Source of the DNA: DASQZK01 sp963809925
GTDB lineage: Bacteria; Bacteroidota; Bacteroidia; Bacteroidales; GCA-2748055
Assembly: GCA_963809925.1 (NCBI GenBank)
Contig: CAWELH010000010.1
Location: 62,001-126,000, forward strand
DNA length: 64,000 bases
Direction of reading: 5' to 3'
Positions 8,197-18,100 of this stretch are shown here, piece after piece. How positions within the stretch are numbered: position 1 is the stretch's first letter; every line of letters begins with the position of its first letter. The notes under the pieces were generated by a model. That model saw only the letters and a program-made list of their open reading frames with translations, searched no databases and was not told the DNA's origin. A program made the position numbers and the translations under genes.

Positions 8197-10068
8197 ATGA
8201 TTATCTTAGGTATTTCAGCTTTTTACCACGATGCTGCTGCTTCATTACTTCATGACGGAGAAATCATTGCTGCAGCTCAGGAAGAAAGGTTCACCCGTAA
8301 AAAGCATGATCCTTCCCTTCCGGAAAATGCCATCAAATATTGCCTTGATGAAGGGGGCATTACCATGGATGATGTGGATGCAGTGGTATTCTATGATAAA
8401 CCCTTTCTAAAGTTTGAGCGACTCCTCGAAACGTATTATAACTTCATTCCACAGGGTGTTTCCTCTTTTGTGACGTCAATGCCGGTTTGGGTGAAGGAGA
8501 AAATGTTCCTGAAAAGCATTCTGATAAAGGAACTCAGGAAATTTGGTAACTATAACCCGGAAAAACAGCCTCTTTTATTTCCGGAACATCACCTTTCGCA
8601 TGCCGCTAGCGCCTTTTTCGCTTCTCCCTTTGATGAAGCACTTATACTTACCGTTGACGGCGTTGGCGAATGGTCCACAGCTTCCATTTCAATTGGTAGG
8701 GGAAACAGGATCGAGATACTGAAAGAACTGAGATTTCCTCATTCTGTTGGATTGCTTTATTCTGCGTTTACATATTTTCTTGGCTTCAGGGTCAATTCAG
8801 GCGAATATAAATTGATGGGCCTTGCCCCATACGGAATCCCGGGTTCTGAAGAGGTGAAAAACTTTGAGTCTGTAATCAGGGATAAACTTGTTGATATAAA
8901 GGATGACGGTTCAGTATGGCTGAACAGGGACTTTTTTTCCTACGCCACCGGACTGAAGATGATACCGGAGAAAAAGTGGAAAAACCTTTTCGGTTTTCCT
9001 GCACGCAAACCGGAATCACCCACAGAACAATATCATTGCAATCTGGCTATGGCCATTCAGAATGTTACTGAAGAGATCATCATTAAGATGGTTCAGCATG
9101 GATGGGAGATCACGACCGGGAAGCTCCGAAGCAGAAATCTCTGCATGGCAGGCGGCGTTGCATTGAATTGCGTTGCCAACGGACAGCTCGTTCAACGTAA
9201 AATTGTGGATCAGATTTTTATACAACCCGCAGCTGGCGATGCCGGAGGTTCACTGGGAGCTGCACTTGCTGCACATTATATTCATTTCGGAAATAAACGG
9301 ACATCACTGCCGGCCCCCGACCTCATGAAAGGTTCATTCCTCGGACCTGAATATCATACCTGGGAAATGATAAAAGAACTGAAAAGCTTAAAACCTGTAT
9401 TTCACGAGATCAGTTCTTTTAACGATATGGCCCGAAAAGTAGCGGCCATGATCGATGCGGGAAAGATCATCGGCTGGTTCCAGGGAAAAATGGAATTCGG
9501 TCCCCGTGCTCTTGGCAACCGTTCCATCCTCGGAGATGCCAGAAATCCGGATATGCAAAAAAAACTGAATCTGAAGATCAAATACAGAGAGAGTTTTCGC
9601 CCTTTCGCACCGGCTATTCTTGCGGAAGACCTTGCATCGTATTTCGATCTTCCATTTGCTTCACCCTATATGCTTCTTGTAGCACCGGTTATTGAGAAAA
9701 ACCGGAATGCCCTGCCCGATGACTATTTTAAGATGAACCTGTCGGACCGGCTGTACGTTCAGCGTTCGAATGTCCCTGCGATCACACATCTCGACTTCTC
9801 AGCCAGGGTTCAGACCGTTCACCGGGAAACAAACCCGAGATTCTGGGAACTTATTCATAACTTTAAAACCCTGACCGGCTGCCCGGTCATCGTAAATACC
9901 AGTTTTAATGTAAGGGGAGAACCCATCGTTTGTTCACCCCGTGATGCGTATACCTGTTTCATGCGCACGGAAATGGATGTCCTGGTTTTGGGCGATCTTT
10001 TGTTCCTGAAGGAAGAACAGCCGGAATGGAAGGAGAAAAACTGGCGGGCTGCGGTGGGAGTGGATTGA
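8197..10068 (+). CDS. Carbamoyltransferase, NodU/CmcH/SxtI family
   Basis: The 623-residue protein shows both parts of the family. The N-terminal Kae1/YrdC-associated ASKHA-like domain (ILGISAFYHDAAAS, HHLSHAASAFF, TVDGVGEW, MAGGVALNC) is followed by the C-terminal carbamoyltransferase domain (GRFQGKMEFGPRALGNRSILGD-type stretch, RPFAPAIL, NTSFNVRGEPIV). Such enzymes use carbamoyl phosphate and ATP to carbamoylate a hydroxyl of a sugar, antibiotic or toxin. It is followed by DUF5989, SxtJ-like and SGNH-hydrolase genes, the conserved partners of SxtI-type enzymes. The acceptor molecule is unknown; a cell-envelope or exopolysaccharide sugar is plausible. An octamer repeat array separates it from the next gene, so co-transcription is not certain. 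Confidence 0.92.
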   Translation: MIILGISAFYHDAAASLLHDGEIIAAAQEERFTRKKHDPSLPENAIKYCLDEGGITMDDVDAVVFYDKPFLKFERLLETYYNFIPQGVSSFVTSMPVWVKEKMFLKSILIKELRKFGNYNPEKQPLLFPEHHLSHAASAFFASPFDEALILTVDGVGEWSTASISIGRGNRIEILKELRFPHSVGLLYSAFTYFLGFRVNSGEYKLMGLAPYGIPGSEEVKNFESVIRDKLVDIKDDGSVWLNRDFFSYATGLKMIPEKKWKNLFGFPARKPESPTEQYHCNLAMAIQNVTEEIIIKMVQHGWEITTGKLRSRNLCMAGGVALNCVANGQLVQRKIVDQIFIQPAAGDAGGSLGAALAAHYIHFGNKRTSLPAPDLMKGSFLGPEYHTWEMIKELKSLKPVFHEISSFNDMARKVAAMIDAGKIIGWFQGKMEFGPRALGNRSILGDARNPDMQKKLNLKIKYRESFRPFAPAILAEDLASYFDLPFASPYMLLVAPVIEKNRNALPDDYFKMNLSDRLYVQRSNVPAITHLDFSARVQTVHRETNPRFWELIHNFKTLTGCPVIVNTSFNVRGEPIVCSPRDAYTCFMRTEMDVLVLGDLLFLKEEQPEWKEKNWRAAVGVD

Positions 10069-10080
10069 GGTGGGGGAGGA

Positions 10081-10208
10081 GTTAGGAAGTTATGGGGTGA
10101 TGAAGTTAGGAAGTTAGGAAGTTAGGAAGTTATGGGGTGATGAAGTTAGGAAGTTAGGAAGTTATGGGGTGATGAAGTTAGGAAGTTAGGAAGTTATGGG
10201 GTGATGAA
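10081..10208. repeat. Array of 8-bp and 16-bp units
   Basis: The stretch is built exactly from two blocks: GTTAGGAA (8 bp) and GTTATGGGGTGATGAA (16 bp). The order is 8, 16, 8x3, 16, 8x2, 16, 8x2, 16, so it reads as a 32-bp higher-order repeat with perfect 8-bp phasing. Stop codons and the period of 8 rule out coding use. The remaining bases to 10330 show nothing recognisable. Confidence 0.9.
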
Positions 10209-10335
10209 GATATGTAGGACAGGTCACTCTTCAAATCACTAAATTACAGATGGGGAGGTAGATGAAGGGACAAGACTTTGGCCTTCTTACGCGGCAGAGA
10301 TCGATAGAAAGCGTAAGACAGATGTTAAACGGCGC

Positions 10336-10363
10336 TTTGGAAATATTAAATCGAATATTTTTG
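10336..10363 (+). promoter_or_regulatory. Possible promoter of the DUF5989-SxtJ-SGNH genes
   Basis: TATTTTTG (10356-10363) matches the -7 consensus and TTTG (10336-10339) lies upstream, but the 16-nt spacing is short. It ends 28 nt before the DUF5989 start, suggesting that the three small genes can be transcribed without the carbamoyltransferase gene. Confidence 0.4.
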
Positions 10364-10391
10364 TGTTATTTTATCATTAAAAGAAATTAGT

Positions 10392-10541
10392 ATGAGTTTT
10401 GCAAAGGATCTTTGGCGATTTCTGCGGGAACGCAAGCTCTGGTGGCTTATTCCCGTCATCCTGTTCCTCCTCATTATCGGGATTCTGCTAATCATTGGCG
10501 CAAACAGCGCGGTTGCCCCATTCATTTACACATTATTCTAG
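10392..10541 (+). CDS. DUF5989 small membrane protein
   Basis: This 49-residue gene starts MSFAKDLWRFLRERKLWW, has one strongly hydrophobic helix (about residues 18-37) and ends SAVAPFIYTLF. The FLRERKLWWL start and APFIYTLF end are typical of DUF5989, a family almost always found beside NodU-type carbamoyltransferases. It probably sits in the inner membrane with a short basic N-terminus in the cytoplasm. It corresponds in size and position to SxtK of saxitoxin clusters (about 54 residues, unknown function). The next gene starts 6 nt later. Function unknown; anchoring a carbamoylation complex is a guess from co-occurrence. Confidence 0.88.
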   Translation: MSFAKDLWRFLRERKLWWLIPVILFLLIIGILLIIGANSAVAPFIYTLF

Positions 10542-10547
10542 GATCGC

Positions 10548-10907
10548 ATGGATAAGGTAAAAATTAAGGAAACTATTCTGACGATTTCCCTGGGATTTAT
10601 CGCCCTTTACCTGGTGTTTGACCGGATATGGCTCCTCTATATTGCATTTGGTGTGGGGCTTTCCGGGCTTGTTTCCAACAGGCTGAGCGCCTGGATTCAT
10701 ACAGCATGGTTCAATCTGGCAGATATCATGGGCTATATTATGTCAAGAATCATCCTGGGGTCCTTATTTTATGTTATACTCGTACCGGTAGGGGCATTGG
10801 CGAAACTTTTCAGAAAGGATTTTATGTACCTTGAGAAAAGGGACGGAAGTTATTATTTTGAGCGAAACCATAGTTACAAATCTGAAGACTTCACCAATCC
10901 ATGGTAG
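10548..10907 (+). CDS. SxtJ-family membrane protein
   Basis: The 119-residue protein has three hydrophobic segments (about residues 10-24, 28-44 and 60-84) and a basic, aromatic C-terminal tail with LFRKDFMYL and SYWxR-like FERNHSYKSEDFTNPW. This tail and the length fit the SxtJ family found with DUF5989 and carbamoyltransferases. It lies 6 nt after DUF5989 and its last 7 nt overlap the next start codon, so the genes are translationally linked. Biochemical function is not known for the family. Confidence 0.85.
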   Translation: MDKVKIKETILTISLGFIALYLVFDRIWLLYIAFGVGLSGLVSNRLSAWIHTAWFNLADIMGYIMSRIILGSLFYVILVPVGALAKLFRKDFMYLEKRDGSYYFERNHSYKSEDFTNPW

Positions 10908-12094
10908 AGAAAAAGAAAAACGAAATTGACAGCTCCGGAACGCCGTTATGGAGGGCACTAAAGAAGGTTTTTTTCTCCATACTAATTATCGCCGGACTTG
11001 ATCTTATTACCGGTATGATACTGATTCCTGAAAACTTCAGTTCCTTCAGGACGAAACACTATTATTATCATCACGGACTATTGCCTCGGAAGGACGTCAG
11101 AGGCCAGTGGGGTTCGCTGATCTACCCTGTCAAAACAAATTCACTCGGATTTATGGATTCGACAGTGGAGAATATTGCCCTCTCATCGGATAAATATCGC
11201 CTGCTCATCCTTGGTGATTCACATTCGGAAGGCGTGGGTGTACCCTATCTCAAAACCTTCAGCGGGATCATGGCAAGAGAACTCAGGCCTTCAGGGATCG
11301 AAGTACTGAATGCATCGTGTATCAGCTACAGTCCTAAAATTGAATACCTAAAAGCCAGATACCTCATCGAGAAGAAGAAGTTGAACGTCAATCAGATTTT
11401 CGTGCTGATTGATATCTCTGATCTGCAGAATGAGCTTGTCTATGACAAGTTCAATCCGGAAATCAAGCTTCACATTCTCCCCGAAATTAAAATGCATATT
11501 GACCGGTTTATGAAGGGCCACTCATTTATTTGGTACATGGTTTCTACCATTCAGGAACACAGGAAACAGGATGAGTTTATGAAGACCGCACGTATTTTTG
11601 ATGAGCAGGGAAAACAGGCTGAGGATAATAATACATACAGGCTGTATGCAGGCTTTTTTGACCACTTTGATGATAAAACTCTGCTTTCAAACCCGCAGTT
11701 TCATGGGGTGGGGGAATGGTACTACGACGATAATTTCAGACCACTTGCCGATAAGGGCATCGATCTGGGGCAGCATTACCTGAAACTTCTTAAAGAATTA
11801 TGTGATGAACAAAATATTAAACTCACCATATCAGTTCATCCCTGGCATCCGCAGGTTCTCATCGGAGACACTTCAGATTATTACGTAACGCGATGGCAAA
11901 ATTTTGCCCGGGACAATGACATCGGCTTCGTCAACCTGTTTCCTCTTTTTATTGACGGGGAGAATCCTGTACTGGTGAATGAAATGTACTACATTAAAAA
12001 TGATAATCACTGGAATGAATTCGGCCACAGGAAAGTGGCTTCATTCCTTGAAAAATTGATGCTGAATGAACTTCATCATGATAAAGAAAATTAA
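10901..12094 (+). CDS. SGNH/GDSL hydrolase (AlgX/SxtL-like), membrane anchored
   Basis: The 397-residue protein has a cytoplasmic basic start, one hydrophobic helix (about residues 22-45) and a periplasmic SGNH domain. The nucleophile is S107 in GDSHSEG; a second block has NASCISYSP, and the C-terminal motif is D368-N-H370-W-N, the D-x-H-W form seen in AlgX/AlgJ-type acetyltransferases rather than the usual DxxH. It therefore probably moves or removes an ester (acyl or carbamoyl) on a polymer or glycan outside the membrane. The place matches sxtL, a GDSL protein proposed to remove carbamoyl groups. It overlaps SxtJ by 7 nt and the following lipoprotein gene by 17 nt. Confidence 0.82.
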   Translation: MVEKKKNEIDSSGTPLWRALKKVFFSILIIAGLDLITGMILIPENFSSFRTKHYYYHHGLLPRKDVRGQWGSLIYPVKTNSLGFMDSTVENIALSSDKYRLLILGDSHSEGVGVPYLKTFSGIMARELRPSGIEVLNASCISYSPKIEYLKARYLIEKKKLNVNQIFVLIDISDLQNELVYDKFNPEIKLHILPEIKMHIDRFMKGHSFIWYMVSTIQEHRKQDEFMKTARIFDEQGKQAEDNNTYRLYAGFFDHFDDKTLLSNPQFHGVGEWYYDDNFRPLADKGIDLGQHYLKLLKELCDEQNIKLTISVHPWHPQVLIGDTSDYYVTRWQNFARDNDIGFVNLFPLFIDGENPVLVNEMYYIKNDNHWNEFGHRKVASFLEKLMLNELHHDKEN

Positions 12095-13097
12095 TTTCAG
12101 GCTTGTTTTAATTACCATCCTGGGTCTGTTGTTGGTCGTGAGTTGCCGCCATGATGAAAAGGCAAAGCAGCATCTTCGTGAGATGAAAAAAGATCCGGCT
12201 GTTTCAGCATATGAACTAAGGCTTGCGGAGATGAGCTATATTACAGGAGAAAGTCCGGATAAAGTGTTCTCTGTTGGAATCATTAAGGATTTTATTCAAC
12301 AACAGTACTTTACAGAGGCACGGTATGCATCCGATCACCTGCTTGGCGTCTATGGCCCTGATCCTGATTTATACTATCTGAAAGCGGTATGTTACCGAAA
12401 TCAGCATGAATATGTCCTCGCAGAAAAAATGATCCGCCTTGCCGTGGATGCTAAACCCGGTGATGAACTGTACATGAAAGAGGATCAGAATGTTAGGGAA
12501 GAGAACAAGCGCTGGCAGTCTCTCGACTCCCTGAATGTCTTTCTCAGGTCTGACTCACATAACAGCGATCTTAAGATGAAAAGGGCTGGCATGTTATTGG
12601 AAATGAGAGAATTTGAAGCAGCTATTTATGATGCTGATTCTGTTCTTCGGGTCGACAGTGCCAATCTTAATGCCCGTTTTATCCGGGCTATAGCTTATCT
12701 GCTGGATAAGAAGTTTGAGGAAGCTCAAACAGATTTTGACCTACTTCGAACGCATACAGGATCTCCGGATTACAAGCAATATCAGTTTTATTCTGATCTG
12801 ACAAAATCGCTGAAGAAGAATGCCGATTTGATCATTGCCAGTCCATCGGCTACCGCTTCATATGTAAGCATGGCCCGCTCTATGGCTGCGATATCCGAGT
12901 TCACAACCGCGCTTTCCATACTGGAGAATGGACTGGAGAACAATCCGGGGAACAGGAACCTGCGATACGCAAAACTTTTAATTTACCTGCAAAGTGGCAA
13001 CACGGCGGAGGCAAGGAACCTCATGTACAGCCTTGAGGGCGAAGGTGTGAAAATTGATGATGCTGTTAAAAGGGCATTGTCTGATAAGGGAAAATGA
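12078..13097 (+). CDS. TPR-repeat lipoprotein, hypothetical
   Basis: Two in-frame starts exist (12066 and 12078). The second gives a proper lipoprotein signal: basic MIKK, a hydrophobic stretch and a lipobox cysteine at residue 23 (LVVSC). About 340 residues follow with helical pairs resembling tetratricopeptide repeats (for example YLKAVCYRNQHEYVLAEKM and ARFIRAIAYLLDKKFEEA). It overlaps the SGNH gene by 17 nt, so it belongs to the same operon. TPR lipoproteins usually scaffold other envelope proteins; here it might hold the SGNH enzyme or an assembly machine at the membrane. No closer family is recognised. Confidence 0.78.
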   Translation: MIKKINFRLVLITILGLLLVVSCRHDEKAKQHLREMKKDPAVSAYELRLAEMSYITGESPDKVFSVGIIKDFIQQQYFTEARYASDHLLGVYGPDPDLYYLKAVCYRNQHEYVLAEKMIRLAVDAKPGDELYMKEDQNVREENKRWQSLDSLNVFLRSDSHNSDLKMKRAGMLLEMREFEAAIYDADSVLRVDSANLNARFIRAIAYLLDKKFEEAQTDFDLLRTHTGSPDYKQYQFYSDLTKSLKKNADLIIASPSATASYVSMARSMAAISEFTTALSILENGLENNPGNRNLRYAKLLIYLQSGNTAEARNLMYSLEGEGVKIDDAVKRALSDKGK

Positions 13098-13740
13098 TCT
13101 CTCTCAGCTTTTCACTTTTCACACTCTCACTTTCTAACTTTCCAACTCTTTAACTCTCTAACTACTGACTTCATACCCCCGGCCCCGCTACCCCCAGCCC
13201 CTGAAGGGGAGGGCCTGCGCACATGCGATAATAAAGGTCATCAACTAAATTTTTCTCACTCTCTCACTTCTCACTCTCTCTCACTTTCTAACTTTCTAAC
13301 TTCTCAACCCCGGCCACGCTACCCCCGGCCCCTGAAGGGGAGGGCCTGCGCACATGCCTTAATAAAGGTCATCAACTATATTTTTCGCACACTCTCACTT
13401 CTCACTCTCTCTCACTTTCTAACTCTCAAACTTCTCACCCCCGGCCACGCTACCCCCGGCCCCTGAAGGGGAGGGCCTGCGCACATGCATTAATAAAGGT
13501 CATCAACTAAAGTTTTCGCCCTCTCTCACTTCTAACTTTCTAACTTTCTAACTTTCTAACTCTCTAACTTTCTAACTTCACACCCCCGTCCCCGCTACCC
13601 CCGGCCCCTGAAGGGGAGGGCCTGCGCACATACCATAATAAAGGTTATCAACTATTTTTTCGCACTCTCTCACTCCATTACTTCCTAACTTCCTAACTTC
13701 CTAACTTCATAACTCCATAACTCCATAACTCCATAACTCA
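13098..13740. repeat. Non-coding repeat region: pyrimidine-rich octamer arrays around four 131-bp units
   Basis: The whole interval is repetitive. Octamers on this strand are CTTTCTAA, CTTCCTAA and TCCATAAC, the reverse-complement type of the purine-rich array at 10.1 kb. Between them lies a longer unit present four times, annotated separately. No gene of any size is supported. The region ends at the terminator of the minus-strand gene at 13792. Confidence 0.85.
13176..13650. repeat. Four tandem copies of a 131-bp unit
   Basis: The anchor CTGAAGGGGAGGGCCTGCG begins at 13201, 13332, 13463 and 13608, giving periods of 131, 131 and 145 bp. Each unit has a C-rich lead (CGCTACCCCC), a CCCC-TGAA-GGGG hairpin, GGGCCTGCGCACAT, AATAAAGGTCATCAACTA and then a pyrimidine-rich octamer tail. 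The conserved block is about 75 bp; variation is mainly in the tail and at two or three positions after CACAT. Confidence 0.9.
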
Positions 13741-13772
13741 AAAAAAAAGGCCCCCAACCGGGAGCCTTTCTT
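13741..13772 (-). terminator. Terminator of the CBM9-like T9SS gene
   Basis: Read on the minus strand, AAAGGCTCCC and GGGGGCCTTT form a 10-bp stem with one mismatch and a short loop, followed by eight T. It begins 20 nt after the stop codon of the gene at 13792. Confidence 0.82.
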
Positions 13773-13791
13773 AATTTATAAGAGCGAACGA

Positions 13792-14973
13792 TTATTTCAA
13801 CACTTTGAAAACATCGTTTCCTACTTTAATAACATAAACGCCATTTGTAAGATCAGCTACGCTGAGTGTATTCACGTTTTTGGCTGATTTTACTTTCTGG
13901 CCAACTACTGAGTAAATATCAACATTCACCGGTGAATCATATCCTTTAAATTTCAGGATGTTGTCATAGATGAAAGCTGATTTGGGAGCGGCCTTCAGGA
14001 TGTCATTCGTTCCAAGAGGAACCCATTCTTCGTCTGAAAAATGAAGGTAACCGGCAAAGTAGTTCAAACAATAAACATTGTCATCAGTTCCGTTCCACCA
14101 GTATTTAATAACATCATCGGTGTTAACCGTTGCATTTTGTTTAACATCGAATGTGATGGTTGATGTTTCGGTAGGATCAAGTCCAACAATATTTGCTGCT
14201 TCAGTTGCACCCCATTCATCAATCAAAGCGGTCATGTAATCTTGAAAGTTAAAGGCTACTATAGCCCAAACAGTACCATCCTGTGTCGTGGTCCAGAAAG
14301 TTTCCGGAGTATTAGCGGCTCCAATGCTACTTACCCAGGCACCACCTGTTCCTTGTCCGGGACTTGCCTGAGTTGCGCTGATACCTGCTTCACCGGAGAA
14401 GACTGCTTTACCACCACCCAATTCAATGTAACGGCCGTACTGAGCATTTTGACCATTGGGACCATAAACAGTTCCTGCAGCTGCTAAGTATCCAGCTTCA
14501 TAGCGATCGATATCCCTTGTCTGAAAAGCGATTTCGAATTCCCTTGTATCAGGTTTATCCGTGGTTCCATCACCAGCTATCCGTTCCGTGTCAACATATT
14601 TAAATAGCACGTAAAGGTTTTCATCATCGTAAATAGCCTTGAACGCAGAACCAAAAGTACCTTCTGCATTGGCATCAAGATCTACGGGAGCTGCTGTGCC
14701 ACCTGTTTTATTGGCAATAAGGTAAGGATCGCCAAGCTGATCCCAGATCTCCTGGATCTGGATTTCGTCGATCGCTGCCATGTCAATAACGTAGGCTGAT
14801 TTCGTTTTCATAGCTTCAACAGTTCCCTTCGTAAAGGGGTTATCGTTGAAATTGAAATTATAGGCACCGTCTGCAGCCAGGTTGACCCAACCTATGATGG
14901 TAAAAGGACCGCTCTGTGCAAATACTCCGACAGACATTGCCAGAAGTACGAAAAGTGTGTTAAGTTTTTTCAT
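13792..14973 (-). CDS. Secreted CBM9-like/DOMON protein with T9SS sorting domain
   Basis: The 393-residue protein has a signal peptide (residues 1-19, cut after VFAQ). A central region (about 95-310) with YDDENLYVLFKYVDTE and EFEIAFQ resembles the carbohydrate-binding CBM9-like fold, where a substrate-derived sample value (sugar or haem) is bound. The last 80 residues (NVDIYSVVGQKV... LTNGVYVIKVGNDVFKVLK) are a type A T9SS sorting domain, so it is exported through the outer membrane and probably surface-attached. It is divergent from the SusC gene, 192 bp away, and may be a surface glycan-binding part of that locus. Confidence 0.8.
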   Translation of the reverse strand: MKKLNTLFVLLAMSVGVFAQSGPFTIIGWVNLAADGAYNFNFNDNPFTKGTVEAMKTKSAYVIDMAAIDEIQIQEIWDQLGDPYLIANKTGGTAAPVDLDANAEGTFGSAFKAIYDDENLYVLFKYVDTERIAGDGTTDKPDTREFEIAFQTRDIDRYEAGYLAAAGTVYGPNGQNAQYGRYIELGGGKAVFSGEAGISATQASPGQGTGGAWVSSIGAANTPETFWTTTQDGTVWAIVAFNFQDYMTALIDEWGATEAANIVGLDPTETSTITFDVKQNATVNTDDVIKYWWNGTDDNVYCLNYFAGYLHFSDEEWVPLGTNDILKAAPKSAFIYDNILKFKGYDSPVNVDIYSVVGQKVKSAKNVNTLSVADLTNGVYVIKVGNDVFKVLK

Positions 14974-15165
14974 AAGCTAAATTTTTTTAGTTGGTTAGAA
15001 AAAATGTTTAAAAATTGAATAAGCCAAAGTATATCTTTTTTTTTAATTTCACAAATCATTCATGTTTTTTTAAGATTTAACCGTTTTAAATTAGTATTGC
15101 AGCTTAAAGTATTAAATTTTTTTTCATAAACTTGTGAGGTTAATCAATCTATAAAGCTAACTAAC

Positions 15166-18100
15166 ATGAAAAAACTTTTACCAAAGCTAAAGGCTCTGCT
15201 GCTCTTTGCGTGTATGTTACTCTCTGGTATGCAGGCTTTTGCTCAACGCCAGATCTCTGGTGCCGTAACAGATGCTGCATCCGGTGATGTATTGATCGGC
15301 GCTACCATTCAGGTGAAAGGTACTACGAAAGGTACCGTTACGGATATGAGTGGAAATTATTCCATCAGTGTTGAGAGCTCGAATGACGTGCTCATCTTTT
15401 CATACGTGGGATATGATTCACAGGAAGAAACGGTGGGTGACCGGACATCCATCAATGTTACACTCTCAGAACAGGCCACGCAATTGGAGGATGTGGTCGT
15501 AATCGGATACGGTACGGTAAAGAAAGGTGACCTGACCGGATCCGTTTCTGTAGTCACCTCTGAGGACCTTAATCGCACCCCTGCGACCACTTTTGCCAAA
15601 GCGCTTCAGGGTAAGGCACCAGGTGTGATTGTATCCAATACATCCGGTCGTCCCGGTTCCGGCCCTTCCATTAATGTACGCGGAGCCGGTTCCATCACAC
15701 AGACTTCAAATCCGATTTACGTTATTGATGGTGTGATTACCACTAATCTTAACGCCATCAACCCATCCGATATTGAGAGCCTCCAGGTGCTGAAGGATGC
15801 TTCAGCCACGGCCATTTACGGTGCCGATGGTGCGAACGGGGTTGTGATCATTACCACAAAACGCGGACAATCCGGGAAAACGAAGGTTCATTATGATAAT
15901 TACTTCTCACTCAATATGGTGCCGAAGAAGTTCGATCTGATGAATGCCAATCAGTACTCCGATTTTTATAATAAACTTTACGCGCAGGATAGCATCACCT
16001 TTCTCCCTGGCTATACCGATTATTACGTGGATGATTTCCGTCAGAAATATTATGGTAATGGTTGGGAGACAGGAACTGACTGGCAGGACCTGGTAACCCG
16101 TACCGGTAAAACGCAGAATCATTATCTGCGTGTATCAGGTGGTGGTGAAAACAGTAATTTCAGTATTTCAGCCAACTACGTTGACCAATCCGGTATTCTG
16201 ATTAAAACCGACGCCAAGCGTTACAATATCCGGGCAAATTCGGATTTCACCCTCGGAGACCATTTGAAGATTGGTGAAACCTTTAATATCAGCAGACAGG
16301 TAGTTCAGGACGGCGATGCAAATTTATCTGCTGCGAATATCGCCTCACCGCTGATGAAAGTCTACGAACCTGAAAACCTTGGCGGATTTGCCGGGCCACA
16401 GGAACCGTTCTGGTATGATCTGAACAGCGACGGTATTCAGGATTCCACCGAATTTTTCCCGACTACGGGCGGTAGCGACCGCGATAACCCTCTTGCCATG
16501 GCGAGCTACAGGGATAATTACAGTTACAATAACAGTGTGATGATCAACTTATATGCAGAATATAAACCGGTTTCATGGCTGACATACAGGATATCACCCT
16601 CTGCCGAGATTGCAAATGGCCGATCCTATAACTGGTATCCGGCTTTTGATGAGGGTGTACGAAGCAATACAAGGTCTTCCCTTACGGAAGGTTATAGTGA
16701 AAATATCAGACTTATGCTTGAAAACCAGCTGACCTTCCAGAAAACCTTTGGTGATCATAGCATAACGGCTACCGGAGTTTACCAGGTACGGAAAAATGAC
16801 GGTCGAAGCATAAATGGTGTTGGTCGTGGCTATGCGTATCCAAACCTGAGAATATTATCATTATCTGATGAGGCAGACCGTACACTTACCGGTTTCGGTG
16901 GATCACCCTTCAGGCAGCTCTCATACCTGGGCAGGTTGATCTATGGCTATAAGGATAAAATCCTGTTTACCGGTTCAATACGACGCGACGGTGTATCAAA
17001 GTTCGGGCCATCCAACCGGTGGGGTACATTCCCCTCAGCATCTGTTGCCTATAAGCTAAGCGAGGATTTCCTTCAGAATGTTGACCAGATCAATATGCTG
17101 AAACTGAGAGTAGGATGGGGAAGTACGGGTAACTCTGCCATCGGTGATTTCCAGTATGATGATTTTCTTTCTGGGACGGATGCATTCGGCCCGGTATTCG
17201 GGAGACCGCAATCGATTGTACCGGGAACCTATATTTTCTACTCGTTTGCGAATCCCATCATCAAATGGGAAGCAGCAAAAATGTGGAACTTTGGTGTAGA
17301 CCTGAATGCTTTGAATAACAGAATTCAGATGACAGCCGAATATTACATCAAAAACCAGAACGATCTCCTGGTCCGCGTTCCGGTATCGATGGTTTTCGGG
17401 CGTTCGGGTGACGGCTCACAACCCTGGGCAAATGCTGCCGATAACCAGAACAAGGGATTTGAATTCACAGGGACATGGAAGGATTACAGCGGTGCTTTCA
17501 AATATTCGGTCAGCGCTAACCTGACGACCCTTAAGAACACGGTAAAATATTTGCCTGAGAACAGGGCTGTATTACTCCGGGAATAACATTACGATTGAAG
17601 GAAGTACGATCGGTAGCCTATACGGACGAGTGGCAGAACGAATCCTTCAGCCTTCCGATTTTGCTCAGGATGAGAACGGTAACCTGATTACTGATGGTGA
17701 CGGTCATTATACATTACTCTCCGCCGTTCAGCAACTTGGCACTTCCCCTGGTGATATAAAGTACAAGGACCTGAATCAGGATGGTATCATCAATGACTTG
17801 GACCGTACGATCATCGGTAAAGCCCTGCCAGACTTTATTTATGGAATTAACTTCGAATGCTCGTTCAAGAGTTTCGATTTCTCGTTGTTCCTGAGCGGGA
17901 TGCAGAATTTCCAGGTATTTAACCAGCAAAAAGTCGGCCTCGACTGCTTCACAACCCAGGATATCGGAAACAATAAACTGGTTGACTTCGCAGAGAATTA
18001 TTATACCATTGAAAACCCATCCACAACAAATATACAGGGCAGACCTTGGGGATGCCAACCAAAACAGTCAGATCTCATCATGGTGGATGGAAGATGGTTC

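Noticed and set aside
13176..13650. Coding potential in the 131-bp repeats
   Set aside because: The period is not a multiple of three and stops interrupt all frames.
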